64,000 nucleotides of DNA from CAIURC01 sp043777315 (GTDB lineage Bacteria; Verrucomicrobiota; Verrucomicrobiia; Chthoniobacterales; Chthoniobacteraceae): the NCBI GenBank assembly GCA_043777315.1, contig JAYVPW010000006.1, forward strand, positions 92,690 through 156,689. Reading direction: 5' to 3'. Shown here piece after piece: positions 1-8,354 of the stretch (positions within the stretch are counted from its first letter, which is position 1; every line of letters starts with the position of its first letter). The notes beneath the pieces were generated by a model. That model ran no database searches. It was not told where the DNA came from and saw nothing but the letters and a program-made list of their open reading frames with translations. Both the position numbers and the translations under genes were made by a program.

Positions 1-599
1 AGCTCGTGTCCGCTGACCGGCTCGATCCGAAAGACGATGCGCAAAAGTGCGTTCGAGGAGACGTTCAGAAACCAGATAGCCGGCTTGAGCACGGTGTAGA
101 AAAAGGCGAGCGGACGGCTCACCGCCAGAGTCGCAGGGAGGGCTTTGCGGATCGCGAGAATCTTCGGTGCCTGCTCGCCGAGCACGATGTGGAGGAAGGT
201 GATGGCAGAAAAAGCCAGCGCGAAAGAGACCGATCGGATGACTGTGAGCGACTCGACTCCGAGCTGGTGAAAGGCGGGTTGGATCATCTGCGCGAGGAAC
301 GGCTCGCCGATCCAGCCGAGCCCGAGGCTGGCCAGCGTGATGCCGAGCTGGCAGGCGGAAAGGTAGGCCTCGAGGTTGCCCGTGATGCGTTTCGCGAGAT
401 GCGCGCCTTTGTGTCCTTCTTCGATGAGCGCGTCGAGTTGGCTGCCGCGGATTTTCACCAGCGCGAACTCGGCGGCGACGAAGAATCCGTTCAACCCGAC
501 GAGCAGCAGAATCCCCAGCAGCTTGAGCGCGATGACACCGGGCGTCTCCCATTGAGTCGCGAGCCCGGCGTGCTCGGCGAGCATCGGAGGGAGGGTCAT
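1..599 (-). CDS. CNNM-domain (DUF21, HlyC/CorC family) membrane protein, 3' end outside window
   Basis: Reading the minus strand from the ATG at 599 gives about 199 residues that run off the left edge without a stop. The N-terminus has a hydrophobic segment followed by FFVAAEFALVKIR, and then CQLGITLASLGLGWIGEP and FLHIVLGEQAPKILAIR. These are hallmarks of the CNNM/DUF21 membrane domain in HlyC/CorC-type proteins, which are linked to divalent cation (Mg/Co) transport. The CBS pair and CorC domain expected after this domain would lie outside the window. It is the last gene of a minus-strand group and lies downstream of the rpsN terminator, so it probably has its own promoter. Family assignment is firm; the transported ion is not shown by the sequence. 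Confidence 0.85.
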   Translation of the reverse strand, partial: MTLPPMLAEHAGLATQWETPGVIALKLLGILLLVGLNGFFVAAEFALVKIRGSQLDALIEEGHKGAHLAKRITGNLEAYLSACQLGITLASLGLGWIGEPFLAQMIQPAFHQLGVESLTVIRSVSFALAFSAITFLHIVLGEQAPKILAIRKALPATLAVSRPLAFFYTVLKPAIWFLNVSSNALLRIVFRIEPVSGHE

Positions 600-604
600 G
601 GGGT

Positions 605-642
605 TAAAAAAGAACGAGCCGCGGACTCAAAAAGAGTCCGCG
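605..642 (-). terminator. Rho-independent terminator after rpsN
   Basis: There is a perfect 9 bp stem (cgcggactc / gagtccgcg, 620-628 with 634-642) and a 5 nt loop. On the minus strand it is followed by a T-rich tract (605-611). It lies about 30 bp past the rpsN stop and before the start of the CNNM gene, so it should end rpsN transcription. Confidence 0.8.
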
Positions 643-672
643 ACTCGAGGAAAACGGATTGTCGGAAAGTGG

Positions 673-942
673 TTACCAGCTCGACTTGGTCACGCCGGGG
701 ATGAACCCATTGGACGCAAGCTCGCGGAAGGCGATACGCGAGAGCTTGAAGCGTCCGATGTAGGCGCGCTTACGGCCAGTGGCCTGGCAGCGGCGGCTCA
801 GTCGGACCGGGCTCGCGTTGCGCGGAAGCAGCGAGAGGCCGATGTAATCGCCCGCGGCTTTGAGCTCAGCGCGCTTGACGGCGTACTTTGCGACGGTCGC
901 GGTTTTGCGTTTCTCTTTTTCTAACCAGCTAGTTTTTGCCAT
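673..942 (-). CDS. rpsN: 30S ribosomal protein S14
   Basis: The product has 89 residues, the usual length of the long, zinc-independent S14 form. It starts MAKTSWLEKEKRK and carries the family signature LPRNASPVRLSRRCQATGR-x-RAYIGRFKLSRIAFRELA. The C-terminus G-x-IPGVTKSSW is typical. There is no CxxC pair, so it is the C-minus paralogue that does not need zinc. It binds 16S rRNA in the head of the small subunit. It stands alone here, away from the large ribosomal protein operons, with its own terminator downstream. Confidence 0.97.
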   Translation of the reverse strand: MAKTSWLEKEKRKTATVAKYAVKRAELKAAGDYIGLSLLPRNASPVRLSRRCQATGRKRAYIGRFKLSRIAFRELASNGFIPGVTKSSW

Positions 943-1047
943 ACGAAGGGCGCAGAAAGTAGGAGGCCCGCCAGCGTTTGCAACCCCTTTTTCGGGGAAT
1001 TACCCGCGCTGGATTCGGAGCGTTCTCCCGATTCGTTGGGCAATTGG

Positions 1048-1224
1048 TTACTTGTCAGCCGACTGGCTCGCGTGCCGGGCTGCCAGCTCGTCTTTCACAT
1101 CCTCGGCAATGAGCTTGATGATGTAGCCGCTCATCGAGCGCCGATCTTTTTTGGCCTTCAGCTTGAGGGGCTCGAGCAATTCCTCGGGACAGCGGAACGC
1201 CGTGTACTTGGTCTTTTCAGTCAT
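1048..1224 (-). CDS. Small ribbon-helix-helix-like protein
   Basis: This is a 58-residue protein starting MTEKTKYTAFRCPEELLEPL. An alternative ATG six codons upstream (1242) adds MVLRCS; neither start has a clear ribosome binding site. The order of a short beta-strand (KYTAFRCP) and two helices (EELLEPLKLKAKKDRR, SMSGYIIKLIAEDVKDEL) matches the MetJ/Arc fold used by small DNA-binding proteins and antitoxins. No toxin gene lies next to it. A role as a transcription regulator is inferred from the fold only. Confidence 0.55.
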   Translation of the reverse strand: MTEKTKYTAFRCPEELLEPLKLKAKKDRRSMSGYIIKLIAEDVKDELAARHASQSADK

Positions 1225-1285
1225 CGAACAACGTAACACCACTCGCGGTCATCACCACTTTAACCACGACCGCGGCGTCAGGGAG

Positions 1286-1356
1286 CTGCCCGACCAGGAT
1301 TTGAACCTGGACTAGGCGAGTCAAAGTCGCCTGTGCTACCGTTACACCATCGGGCA
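1286..1356 (-). tRNA. tRNA-Gln (anticodon UUG)
   Basis: The minus strand folds into a full cloverleaf. The acceptor stem is TGCCCGA / TCGGGCA, the anticodon stem is GGCGA / TCGCC with loop CTTTGAC, and the T arm is CCAGG-TTCAAAT-CCTGG. The anticodon TTG reads CAA glutamine codons. The discriminator base is G at 1286. CCA is not encoded. Confidence 0.95.
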
Positions 1357-1422
1357 ATGGGGCGGAGAAGGAACCAGCTCTCGGTGGGGGAGGCAACCGG
1401 AAATCGGGGGAGGCTGCGGGGC

Positions 1423-1530
1423 AAACGTCGAACGTCGAACGTCGAACGTCGAACGCTGAACGCTGAGCGCAGAAGACTGCGCCGCCTCGCGTTCTCAGTT
1501 CCTAACTTCGACGTTCGACGTTCGACGTTT
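1423..1530. repeat. Hairpin with 7-nt tandem units in both arms
   Basis: The left arm holds four copies of aacgtcg and then two of aacgctg. The right arm holds three copies of the complement cgacgtt. The arms are separated by a GC-rich centre and could form a long imperfect hairpin. It lies just past the gpmI stop (1556), between gpmI and tRNA-Gln. It shares architecture, but not sequence, with the hairpins at 10338, 26097, 27985, 44331 and 62805. Confidence 0.7.
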
Positions 1531-1555
1531 TCCCATGCGGAAACGCCCGCGCTCG

Positions 1556-3088
1556 CTATCGACCCACCAGATTTCTCCCCGTCATCTCCGCCGGCTGCGG
1601 CACGCCCAGCAGCGCGAGCAATGTCGGCGCGACATCGGCGAGGATGCCGCTCTCCAGTTTCGCGCCCGCAGTGTCGGGGGCGACGTAGAGAAGGTGGACG
1701 AGGTTGGTGGTGTGGGCGGTGTTCGGCGAGCCGTCGGGGTTGCGCATTTGTTCGCAGTTGCCGTGGTCGGCGGTGACCAGGAGCTGGCCGCCGAGGGCGA
1801 GCGTTTTCTCCACGACCTGCCGCACGGCGTCGTCGATCGTCTCGACGGCTTTGATCCCCGCCGAGACGACGCCGGTGTGCCCGACCATGTCGGGATTCGC
1901 GAAATTCAGGATGACCAGATCGTATTTCTCCAGCCGCTCGACGACCCGGCGCGTGACTTCCGGCGCGCTCATCTCGGGCTTGAAATCGTAGGTCGGCACG
2001 TCCTTCGGCGACGGCACGATCTCGCGATCTTCGCCGGGAAATTGCGTCTCGACTCCGCCATTGAAAAAGTAGGTGACGTGCGGATATTTCTCGGTCTCCG
2101 CGATGCGCAGTTGCTTCAGCCCGGCGCGGCTCACGACTTCGCCGAGGATATGCGCGAGCGACTGCGGGAGGAAAGCTGCGGGGCAGGTGTAAGTCGCGTC
2201 GTATTGCGTGAGCGTGACGTAGTGGATGGCGGGCGTCACTTCGCGCTCGAAGCCCATGAATCCCGGATGCAAAAACGCCTCGCTGAGCTGCCGCGTGCGG
2301 TCGGCGCGGAAGTTGAAAAAGACGATCACGTCGCCGTCGCGGATGCGCTGTTCGTTCGCGTGGGAAAAGATGAGCGGCTGGAGAAATTCGTCCGTCTCGC
2401 CTTTCGCGTAGCTCGCGGAAATGGCCGCGCTCGGCATCCCCTCGCACACCGTGCCGCGGCCGAGGACGATCGCGTCCCACGCGAGTTTGGTGCGCTCCCA
2501 GCGGTGGTCGCGATCCATCGCAAAATAGCGGCCGATCACCGTCGCGATCTTCGCGCCGGTCGGGTGGAGCCCGGCTTGGGTTTGCGTGAGGAAATCCGCG
2601 CCGCCGGTCGGTGAGGTGTCGCGCCCGTCGGTGATCGCGTGGATCAAAATGTCGTTCACGCCGGCGTCGTGCGCGGCTTTTGCCAGCGCGACGAGGTGGT
2701 TCTGATGGCTGTGGACACCGCCGTCGGAGAGCAGCCCGAGGAAATGGAGGCGCGTCCCTTTCGCTCGCGCAAAGGCCTCCTGCAGCACGGCGTTCGTCGC
2801 GAGTTCGCCGTCGGCGATGGCTTTGTTGATGCGCGTCAAATCCTGATAAACGATCCGGCCCGCGCCGAGATTCAGGTGGCCGACTTCGGAGTTGCCCATC
2901 TGCCCCTCCGGCAGACCGACATCCATCCCGCTCGCGCTGAGTCGAGCCTGCGGATACGTGGCGTAGAGGTGATCGTGGAAAGGAGTGCGCGCCAGCAGCG
3001 TCGCGTCGCCGTTGAATTCCGCGTGCTCGCGCCCGCCCGGATTCACGCCCCAACCATCACGAATTATCAGCACAACAGGCTTCGACAT
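1556..3088 (-). CDS. gpmI: 2,3-bisphosphoglycerate-independent phosphoglycerate mutase
   Basis: The 510-residue protein interconverts 3- and 2-phosphoglycerate in glycolysis. The start is placed at ATG 3088 (MSKPVVLIIRDGWGVNPGG) because the upstream extension is not family-like. Asp11 (RDGWG) and Ser67 (GQMGNSEVGHLNLGAGR) are the phosphatase-side metal ligand and the phosphoserine nucleophile. Further alkaline-phosphatase-superfamily metal motifs include NPDMVGHTG and VTADHGNCE near the C-terminus. Length and motifs match the family fully. A family A repeat separates it from the upstream PfkB kinase. Confidence 0.97.
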   Translation of the reverse strand: MSKPVVLIIRDGWGVNPGGREHAEFNGDATLLARTPFHDHLYATYPQARLSASGMDVGLPEGQMGNSEVGHLNLGAGRIVYQDLTRINKAIADGELATNAVLQEAFARAKGTRLHFLGLLSDGGVHSHQNHLVALAKAAHDAGVNDILIHAITDGRDTSPTGGADFLTQTQAGLHPTGAKIATVIGRYFAMDRDHRWERTKLAWDAIVLGRGTVCEGMPSAAISASYAKGETDEFLQPLIFSHANEQRIRDGDVIVFFNFRADRTRQLSEAFLHPGFMGFEREVTPAIHYVTLTQYDATYTCPAAFLPQSLAHILGEVVSRAGLKQLRIAETEKYPHVTYFFNGGVETQFPGEDREIVPSPKDVPTYDFKPEMSAPEVTRRVVERLEKYDLVILNFANPDMVGHTGVVSAGIKAVETIDDAVRQVVEKTLALGGQLLVTADHGNCEQMRNPDGSPNTAHTTNLVHLLYVAPDTAGAKLESGILADVAPTLLALLGVPQPAEMTGRNLVGR

Positions 3089-3170
3089 AGGCCGCGGAAT
3101 GAAGCAGCGCGGGCGTCGCCGGGCGAGCGCGATTTGCAGCTCGCGAAGTGGTGGAGCGCCTCTTCTTCCG

Positions 3171-3298
3171 GTCATCCTGAGCGGAGCCCGGCTTTGCGGG
3201 CGCAGTCGAAGGACCTCTTACTTTTCCCCCGCATGTGCCCGTGTATCGGGGAAATAGTTAGAGGTCCTTCGACTCCGCTGCGCTCCGCTCAGGATGAC
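3171..3298. repeat. Family A palindromic repeat, copy A1
   Basis: The outer ends are gtcatcctgagcg and cgctcaggatgac. The inner half-sites are gtcgaaggacctcttac and its inverse. The centre is C-rich/G-rich and variable. This copy has a cccggctttgcggg insert in the left arm. It starts 31 bp past the stop of the PfkB kinase (3329), measured on the minus strand. Confidence 0.85.
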
Positions 3299-3328
3299 GG
3301 GAAAGGGCTGCCGAAACCGCGCGATTTT

Positions 3329-4339
3329 CTACCGAAAACCGAACCGCTCTCCGAGCCCGAGGCACTCCGCCAGCGGCTTCAATCCGCCGGTGCAGGTCTC
3401 GTCGCTGAGGTTCGCCGCGGCAGCGCAGACCCCGATGCGCAACGCCTCCTCGACCGGCTTGTTTTCGTGCCAGCCGAGCAGCACCCCGGCGGTGAAGGCG
3501 TCGCCCGCGCCCGCCGCACCTTTGATGTAGCCCTCGGGCAGCCGCACGCTCCCGTGCTCGTGCCACGCGCCGTCGCGGCCGAGCGCGCACGCGCCCTCGG
3601 GGAAATGCACGACCACGCGCTCGCGCACCCCGGCGGCGATCAGCTCGCCCATCGCCTCGCGCAACGCGGCGCGATCGAGCGTTTCGCCAGCGCGGATGGT
3701 CCGCCCCGTCACGCGTCCGGCCTCGAATTCATTCATCACGCACACATCGACGTGCGGCAGCGCGGGCAGGACGATTTTCGCGAAGCGATCACTGTCCTCG
3801 CTCACGCAATCGATCGACGTCTTCAGCCCCGCGTCCTGCGCCCGCGCGAGCACCTCCGCCGCCACGGTGCCGTGCGTGGCGCTCGGTCCGTCGAGCCGGT
3901 CGAGCAGCAGCAGGTAGCCGAGATGAAAAAGCCGCGCGTTCGTTTTCGAAAAATCGAAGTGCTCGGAATCGAGCAGCGCATTCGCCCCACGGGCGTGAAA
4001 AAACGTCCGACGTCCGTTGCCCTGCACGGTCATCACGTCGGTGAAACTGGTCGGGGCCGACGCGATTTTCTGGAGCTGCGCGGCCCCGATGCCGAGCCGC
4101 GCGCAATCGGCGAAAATGCTCTCGCCATCCTCGTCGTCGCCGACCAATCCCGCCGCCTCGAGCGGAAAGTTCGCGCCCATCACCGCGAGGTCGAAGAGCA
4201 CGTTGTAGGGCGAGCCGCCGGTCCCGCGCGCGTTGCTGAAAATGTTCGCCAGCGCGTCCTGCGCCGGCCAGGTGTCGATCATTTTCACATGGTCGATGAT
4301 CCAATTGCCGCCTGCGAGGATGCCGTTTCGGGGAGTCAT
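3329..4339 (-). CDS. PfkB-family carbohydrate kinase
   Basis: The 336-residue protein is of ribokinase/fructokinase type. It has an early GGNWIIDHVK-x-IDTWP, a glycine-rich sugar-binding region (ARGTGGSPYNV), and the C-terminal PfkB signature IKGAAGAGDAFTAGVLLG with the catalytic Asp in GAGDAF. It should phosphorylate a sugar or nucleoside with ATP; the substrate cannot be read from the sequence. It is divergent from the secreted protein at 4498 across about 160 bp that must hold both promoters. Its stop is followed by repeat copy A1. Confidence 0.85.
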   Translation of the reverse strand: MTPRNGILAGGNWIIDHVKMIDTWPAQDALANIFSNARGTGGSPYNVLFDLAVMGANFPLEAAGLVGDDEDGESIFADCARLGIGAAQLQKIASAPTSFTDVMTVQGNGRRTFFHARGANALLDSEHFDFSKTNARLFHLGYLLLLDRLDGPSATHGTVAAEVLARAQDAGLKTSIDCVSEDSDRFAKIVLPALPHVDVCVMNEFEAGRVTGRTIRAGETLDRAALREAMGELIAAGVRERVVVHFPEGACALGRDGAWHEHGSVRLPEGYIKGAAGAGDAFTAGVLLGWHENKPVEEALRIGVCAAAANLSDETCTGGLKPLAECLGLGERFGFR

Positions 4340-4497
4340 AAAATGAGCTGTTCACAAAGCAAGAATCCGCGCGGGCGGACAAGCGTTTAGTCGGGACGCG
4401 CGGGTCTTTTCCGATCCGGTCGGGATGGGAAAAGAATGCTTGTCCGCGCACGCGGGGCTGCGTTCACATTCGATTGGTTGTCTGGATCGCTTTCCGT

Positions 4498-5337
4498 ATG
4501 AAGAAACTCCCTCTCCTTGTCCTGCTCGCGCTGGCGTCGCCCCTTTTGGCCGCGCCCGAGGAAAAAGCGGAATCGGCTCCCGCGACCAAGTCCGAAGCGC
4601 CGGCGAAAATCGACGTGAAGGGGCTCTCCACGCAGATGATCGACGACGTGGTGGTGCCGGTTCCGAGCGAGGTTTTCAAGGTGCTCGACAAGCTCCAGAG
4701 ACCCAGTTGGAGCGAGGTTCTGCGCCCGACCAAAGGGGTCGCGAAACCGAGCGGCGGTCCGGAACAAATTTCGCTGATGCTCGGCGCGGTGATCGCCGAG
4801 GGCTTCATCGCCGTCGAAGCGGAGAATGCCGAAGAGGTCAAAAAAATCGGCAAAAGCGTCCTGAACCTTTCGCGGGCGATCAACGTCGAGAAAGCCGTCT
4901 CGCGCCGCAGCCAGAGCATCATCGACGCGGCGGACGAGAAAGATTGGAGCAAAGTCCGCCGCGAACTCGACGGCGCGCTCGCCGATGTCCGTGTGGCGAT
5001 GACTTTGTTGAAAAGCCAGGAACTCTCGCAACTCGTCAGCCTCGGCGGCTGGCTCCGCGGCACCGAAGCGCTCACGGAGGTCGTGAAAAAGCGTTTCTCC
5101 AAAGACGGCGCAGAACTGCTGCACCAGCCGATCCTCCTCGATTATTTCGACAAGCGAATTGCCACGATGGACAAGCGCCGCCAGACCCCGCTCGTGCTGC
5201 AGGTGCGGCAGGGCTTGCTCGAGATTCGCCCGCTCATGGGCGTCACCGAGGGCGTGGAAATTTCCGAGAAGACCGTGATCGAAGTCGGTGAGATCGCCAA
5301 CCGTTTGATCAAGGCCATCAACTCAAAGTCGAATTAA
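4498..5337 (+). CDS. Secreted protein of unknown function
   Basis: The product has 279 residues. The start is taken at MKKLPLLVLLALASPLLAAP (ATG 4498), which gives a clean signal peptide cut after about residue 19. The mature part begins with a charged, Ala/Glu/Lys-rich stretch. It is then mostly helical, with several amphipathic segments (for example IAEGFIAVEAENAEEVKKI) and no cysteines, so a soluble periplasmic helical protein is likely. I do not recognise the family. It is followed 15 bp later by another secreted protein gene on the same strand, so the two may be co-transcribed. Confidence 0.7.
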   Translation: MKKLPLLVLLALASPLLAAPEEKAESAPATKSEAPAKIDVKGLSTQMIDDVVVPVPSEVFKVLDKLQRPSWSEVLRPTKGVAKPSGGPEQISLMLGAVIAEGFIAVEAENAEEVKKIGKSVLNLSRAINVEKAVSRRSQSIIDAADEKDWSKVRRELDGALADVRVAMTLLKSQELSQLVSLGGWLRGTEALTEVVKKRFSKDGAELLHQPILLDYFDKRIATMDKRRQTPLVLQVRQGLLEIRPLMGVTEGVEISEKTVIEVGEIANRLIKAINSKSN

Positions 5338-5352
5338 CCAGACCCCGTTTTT

Positions 5353-5787
5353 GTGAAGCGATTTGCCACTCTTTTCATCTCCCTCCTGTGCGTGTTTTTC
5401 ATCGCCGCGCGGGCTCACGGAACCATCGACGACGCGCTCTCTTTTGCGCTGGAGGCGGCCGATCCCTACGTGAAGGAAGGCTACACCGTCCGCGAGGATT
5501 ACTGGGGCGGCGACCTCGCGGTGAAGAGCAGCAAGGCGATCGTCCACCAGCTTTTCAAGGGCAACGAATACTGGTTCTGGATGGGCACGGACCAGAAGAA
5601 CGCGAAGATTTCCATTCACGTTTACGACAGCGACGGCAACCTCGCCGAAGTCGAATCCTGGCAGAAGCCGCACATGGCCGCGGCTCGCGTGACGCCGAAG
5701 AAAACCGGCTCGTATTACCTCATCGTCGAGATCGAGAAATCGCCGGACGAGCGGACGTTTTGGTCGCTGGCCTACGGATTCCATTAA
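5353..5787 (+). CDS. Small secreted beta-rich protein
   Basis: The product has 144 residues and a GTG start (VKRFATLFISLLCVFFIAARAHG) that gives a signal peptide cut near residue 22. The mature domain has alternating hydrophobic strands: YWFWMGTDQKNAKISIHVYDSDG and GSYYLIVEIEKSPDERTFWSLAYGF. This resembles the jelly-roll-like pre-peptidase C-terminal (PPC) modules, but the match is by feel only. It directly follows the secreted protein at 4498. The function is unknown. Confidence 0.65.
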   Translation: MKRFATLFISLLCVFFIAARAHGTIDDALSFALEAADPYVKEGYTVREDYWGGDLAVKSSKAIVHQLFKGNEYWFWMGTDQKNAKISIHVYDSDGNLAEVESWQKPHMAAARVTPKKTGSYYLIVEIEKSPDERTFWSLAYGFH

Positions 5788-5958
5788 CCGGAGCCAGCGG
5801 CGAAAACTGGACGCAGCGGATGCACACGACGATCGCGGAACTCGATCAGGAAGATGCCGCCGCCCGCATCACGGCGCTGATTCGCCGGACCGGGCGGGCT
5901 TGATCGCGCAGCAAAATCCGCTCGCCCGGCTGAATTCTCGCGCCCACTTTTCGCGGCG

Positions 5959-6729
5959 ATGAAACCCTCTCCGCGTCTCCTGATTTTTGCGCTGCCGCTG
6001 CTGCTGTTGGGCGGCTGCGCGAGCAACAGCGTCGTCAATTTTTCGCACTACGACGAGGCGCGCCCGCAGTTCGCGCGCATGGCTCGGGAAGGGATCGTCG
6101 GCGTGATTCACGAGGCGACTTTCCCCGTCGGCCAGGTCGATGCGGCCTACGCTGACCGGCAGGACGCGGCGCTCGCGGATGGTCTGCTCTGGGGCGCGTA
6201 TCACTTTGCCGACGGCACCGATCCGATCCGGCAGGCGGACCGTTTTCTCGCCACCGTCGCCGCGCGCTGGCACGCAGGTGGACGCGGCGCGAGTGCGCCC
6301 GGCGTGCTGCTCGTCCTCGACTTCGAGGAAAACGACCACTACCTCGGTGGCTCGATGCGGGTCGGGCAGGCGGTCGCTTTCGTCGAGCGAATCCACGAGC
6401 GGACCGGAAAATATCCCGGCCTTTACACCAACGAAAATCGGGTGAAGCGCGTGATCGATGGCCCGGACGTGGACCCCGCGGTGAAGCTCGCGCTTTCCCA
6501 CTGCTGGCTCTGGATCGCCAACTACCACCACCGCCCGAGCCACACCGCGCCGTGGTCGCGCTGGAGCCTCTGGCAATACACCGGCGACGGGACGTGCGAC
6601 CTGCCGCGGTCAGCCTACCCGACGGGTGTCGGAAATTTCCGGAACGCCGAACGCAATATCTTCCCCGGTAGCAAAAGTGCCGTCCGCGCTTTCTGGAAAG
6701 AGCACGCGTGGCAGCCGCCGAGTCTGTAG
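5959..6729 (+). CDS. GH25-type lysozyme, lipoprotein
   Basis: The product has 256 residues. The N-terminus has a lipobox (LLLLGGC, Cys20), so it is probably anchored in a membrane. The GH25 (Chalaropsis-type muramidase) fold is indicated by the early NFSHYDEARPQFARM, LLWGAYHFADG, the catalytic acidic cluster LLVLDFEEN, the PGLYTNEN strand, CWLWIANYH, and the C-terminal WSLWQYTGDG. It should cleave the beta-1,4 bond between MurNAc and GlcNAc. It could act in wall remodelling or against competitors. The adjoining secreted genes are on the same strand, but 170 bp separate them. Confidence 0.85.
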   Translation: MKPSPRLLIFALPLLLLGGCASNSVVNFSHYDEARPQFARMAREGIVGVIHEATFPVGQVDAAYADRQDAALADGLLWGAYHFADGTDPIRQADRFLATVAARWHAGGRGASAPGVLLVLDFEENDHYLGGSMRVGQAVAFVERIHERTGKYPGLYTNENRVKRVIDGPDVDPAVKLALSHCWLWIANYHHRPSHTAPWSRWSLWQYTGDGTCDLPRSAYPTGVGNFRNAERNIFPGSKSAVRAFWKEHAWQPPSL

Positions 6730-6781
6730 GGCGGGCGCTCCGCCTGCCCAAAGCGACCCGAATGGTCGTTCTCAATCCCGA

Positions 6782-8095
6782 TCAGTTTTGAGGACCGCGC
6801 CGGGCGCGCTGCCCGTCGGGAATGCCTTGCGGAGTCGCGTTGAGCCTGGCTTTCACCTCGTCGGAAATCTGCGCGCTTGCGACCCAGGTCTGCGCGGCGG
6901 CCTGGTCGCGGCGCATCCAGTCGCGGACGATGTTTTGGGTCGTGCGATCCCGAATTTCCGGGGTCGTGATCGACAAGGCCCACGCGGCCGCGCCGGACGG
7001 ATCGGCTTTCACGATGCTCTTCGCAAATTCCTCGCGCATCGGATCGGACTCCGCGCCGAGCGGATAACTGGTGAGAAATTTCCCGACCGCGGCGGGATCT
7101 TTTTTCGACCACTCGTCCACCGTTTCCGCGAGTGCCCGGGTTTTGCCATCGCCGGGGGCGAGCGCCTTCACCCACTCCATCGTGCGGGGGCCGTCCTGGT
7201 CGGCGAGGCGTCCGGCGAGTTGCGCCGTCATCCCGTCGCGGAAAGAACCGGCGGGCAGGGCGAGGATCGCGTCGCGCGCCGCGCTTTCGTCGCGCTGGCC
7301 GATGAGCTCGGTGATGAGCGTCCCCATCATGCGTCCCCGCGAGCGGCTGAGCTCCTCGTTGCCGGCGACTTGCAGCGCGCGGTTGATGTCGGTGCGCGCG
7401 AGCTGCGCGACGACGGAGGCGAGCGCCCAATTGCCGTCCTGGCCCGGTCCCCCCTGGCTGGGTCCGCGCTGGTTGTTCGCGTCGGCGGGCGGGACGCCGT
7501 TCGCTTGCGCCCAGGCGATGGCGGCTTCCGGGTCGGTGCGCGTCCAGGTTTTCAGCACGGTGCCCGTGCCCATCCAGCGCTCTTCGTTGCTGCGTTTCGG
7601 GTCGGAGGCGCAGGCCGCGGCAGCCTTGGCATCGAGCTTCGTGTAGCGTTCGAGGAGGAGCGAATATTCGCGGCTCACGCGCATCGGGCCGCGATTTCGT
7701 CCGCCGCTTTCGGCCACGACTTTGAGCGCGTTTTCGATGTCTTCCGCGGTGGTCAGGGTTTCGAGCAGGCGCAAAAAGCCGCTCATCCGCGTCGCTTCGT
7801 CATCCTGGGCGAGGAGCTGTTTGAGAAATTCGGCAGTCGGCATTCCGCCGGTGATTTGCGCCGTGGTGGGCACTTTTCCGTCACGCTGCGCGTCGCCAGA
7901 ACCGGTGCCGGGGAGGAGCGAAAAAGTGGCCGCACCGGCGTTTGGCGTGAGGCCGCCCCCGGAGTTGCTGCCGCTTGCCGCTGCAGATTTCGGGGGCTGC
8001 GATGAGCCCATCGAGCCGACGGAGTAGGCGATGACGGCGGTGGCGAACCACGAGCCGGCGACGATGAGTTGGCGAGAACGGATGGGCATGCGCAT
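6782..8095 (-). CDS. Membrane-anchored helical-repeat protein of unknown function
   Basis: The product has 437 residues. A single N-terminal hydrophobic segment (LIVAGSWFATAVIAYSVGSMG) is followed by a Gly/Ser/Ala-rich linker. The rest is an array of short helical pairs with recurring motifs such as DPEAAIAWAQ, DINRALQVA, GPRTMEWVKAL and DPSGAAAWALS. These recall tetratricopeptide- or HEAT-like repeats. A probable protein-binding scaffold is inferred. The gene is the last in the minus-strand run that starts with the NtrC-type regulator, but repeat copy A2 separates it from dxs. Confidence 0.65.
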   Translation of the reverse strand: MRMPIRSRQLIVAGSWFATAVIAYSVGSMGSSQPPKSAAASGSNSGGGLTPNAGAATFSLLPGTGSGDAQRDGKVPTTAQITGGMPTAEFLKQLLAQDDEATRMSGFLRLLETLTTAEDIENALKVVAESGGRNRGPMRVSREYSLLLERYTKLDAKAAAACASDPKRSNEERWMGTGTVLKTWTRTDPEAAIAWAQANGVPPADANNQRGPSQGGPGQDGNWALASVVAQLARTDINRALQVAGNEELSRSRGRMMGTLITELIGQRDESAARDAILALPAGSFRDGMTAQLAGRLADQDGPRTMEWVKALAPGDGKTRALAETVDEWSKKDPAAVGKFLTSYPLGAESDPMREEFAKSIVKADPSGAAAWALSITTPEIRDRTTQNIVRDWMRRDQAAAQTWVASAQISDEVKARLNATPQGIPDGQRARRGPQN

Positions 8096-8168
8096 GGGAA
8101 AAGTTAGCTCCTTGAACTGGCACAGCTACGGGAAGTTGCGGGGCGGCAGCAGCAGGGCAGCATCCAAT

Positions 8169-8323
8169 GTCATCCTGAGCGCAGCGCAGCGGAGTCGAAG
8201 GATCTCTTACTTTTCCGGTGGGCGTAGGCGGCGAGTGAAGCGGCGATCGTTTTTTGCAACCGCCTCCGCTCGGGGGAAATAGTTAGAGGTCCTTCGGCTC
8301 CGCTGCGCTGCGCTCAGGATGAC
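8169..8323. repeat. Family A palindromic repeat, copy A2
   Basis: The ends are gtcatcctgagcgcagcg and cgctgcgctcaggatgac, with the inner half-sites present. The centre is enlarged to about 60 bp. On the minus strand it begins 32 bp past the dxs stop (8355). Confidence 0.85.
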
Positions 8324-8354
8324 TTCTTGATCCGGCTGGCTCCGCCGGGGCTCG

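Noticed and set aside
2639..4390. 583-codon plus-strand frame opposite gpmI and the PfkB kinase
   Set aside because: It is rich in Arg/Ala/Asp and has no family pattern. It is the antisense shadow of two well-supported genes, as expected at this GC content.
5821..5903. 27-codon frame after the small secreted protein
   Set aside because: Too short, with no ribosome binding site and no known pattern.
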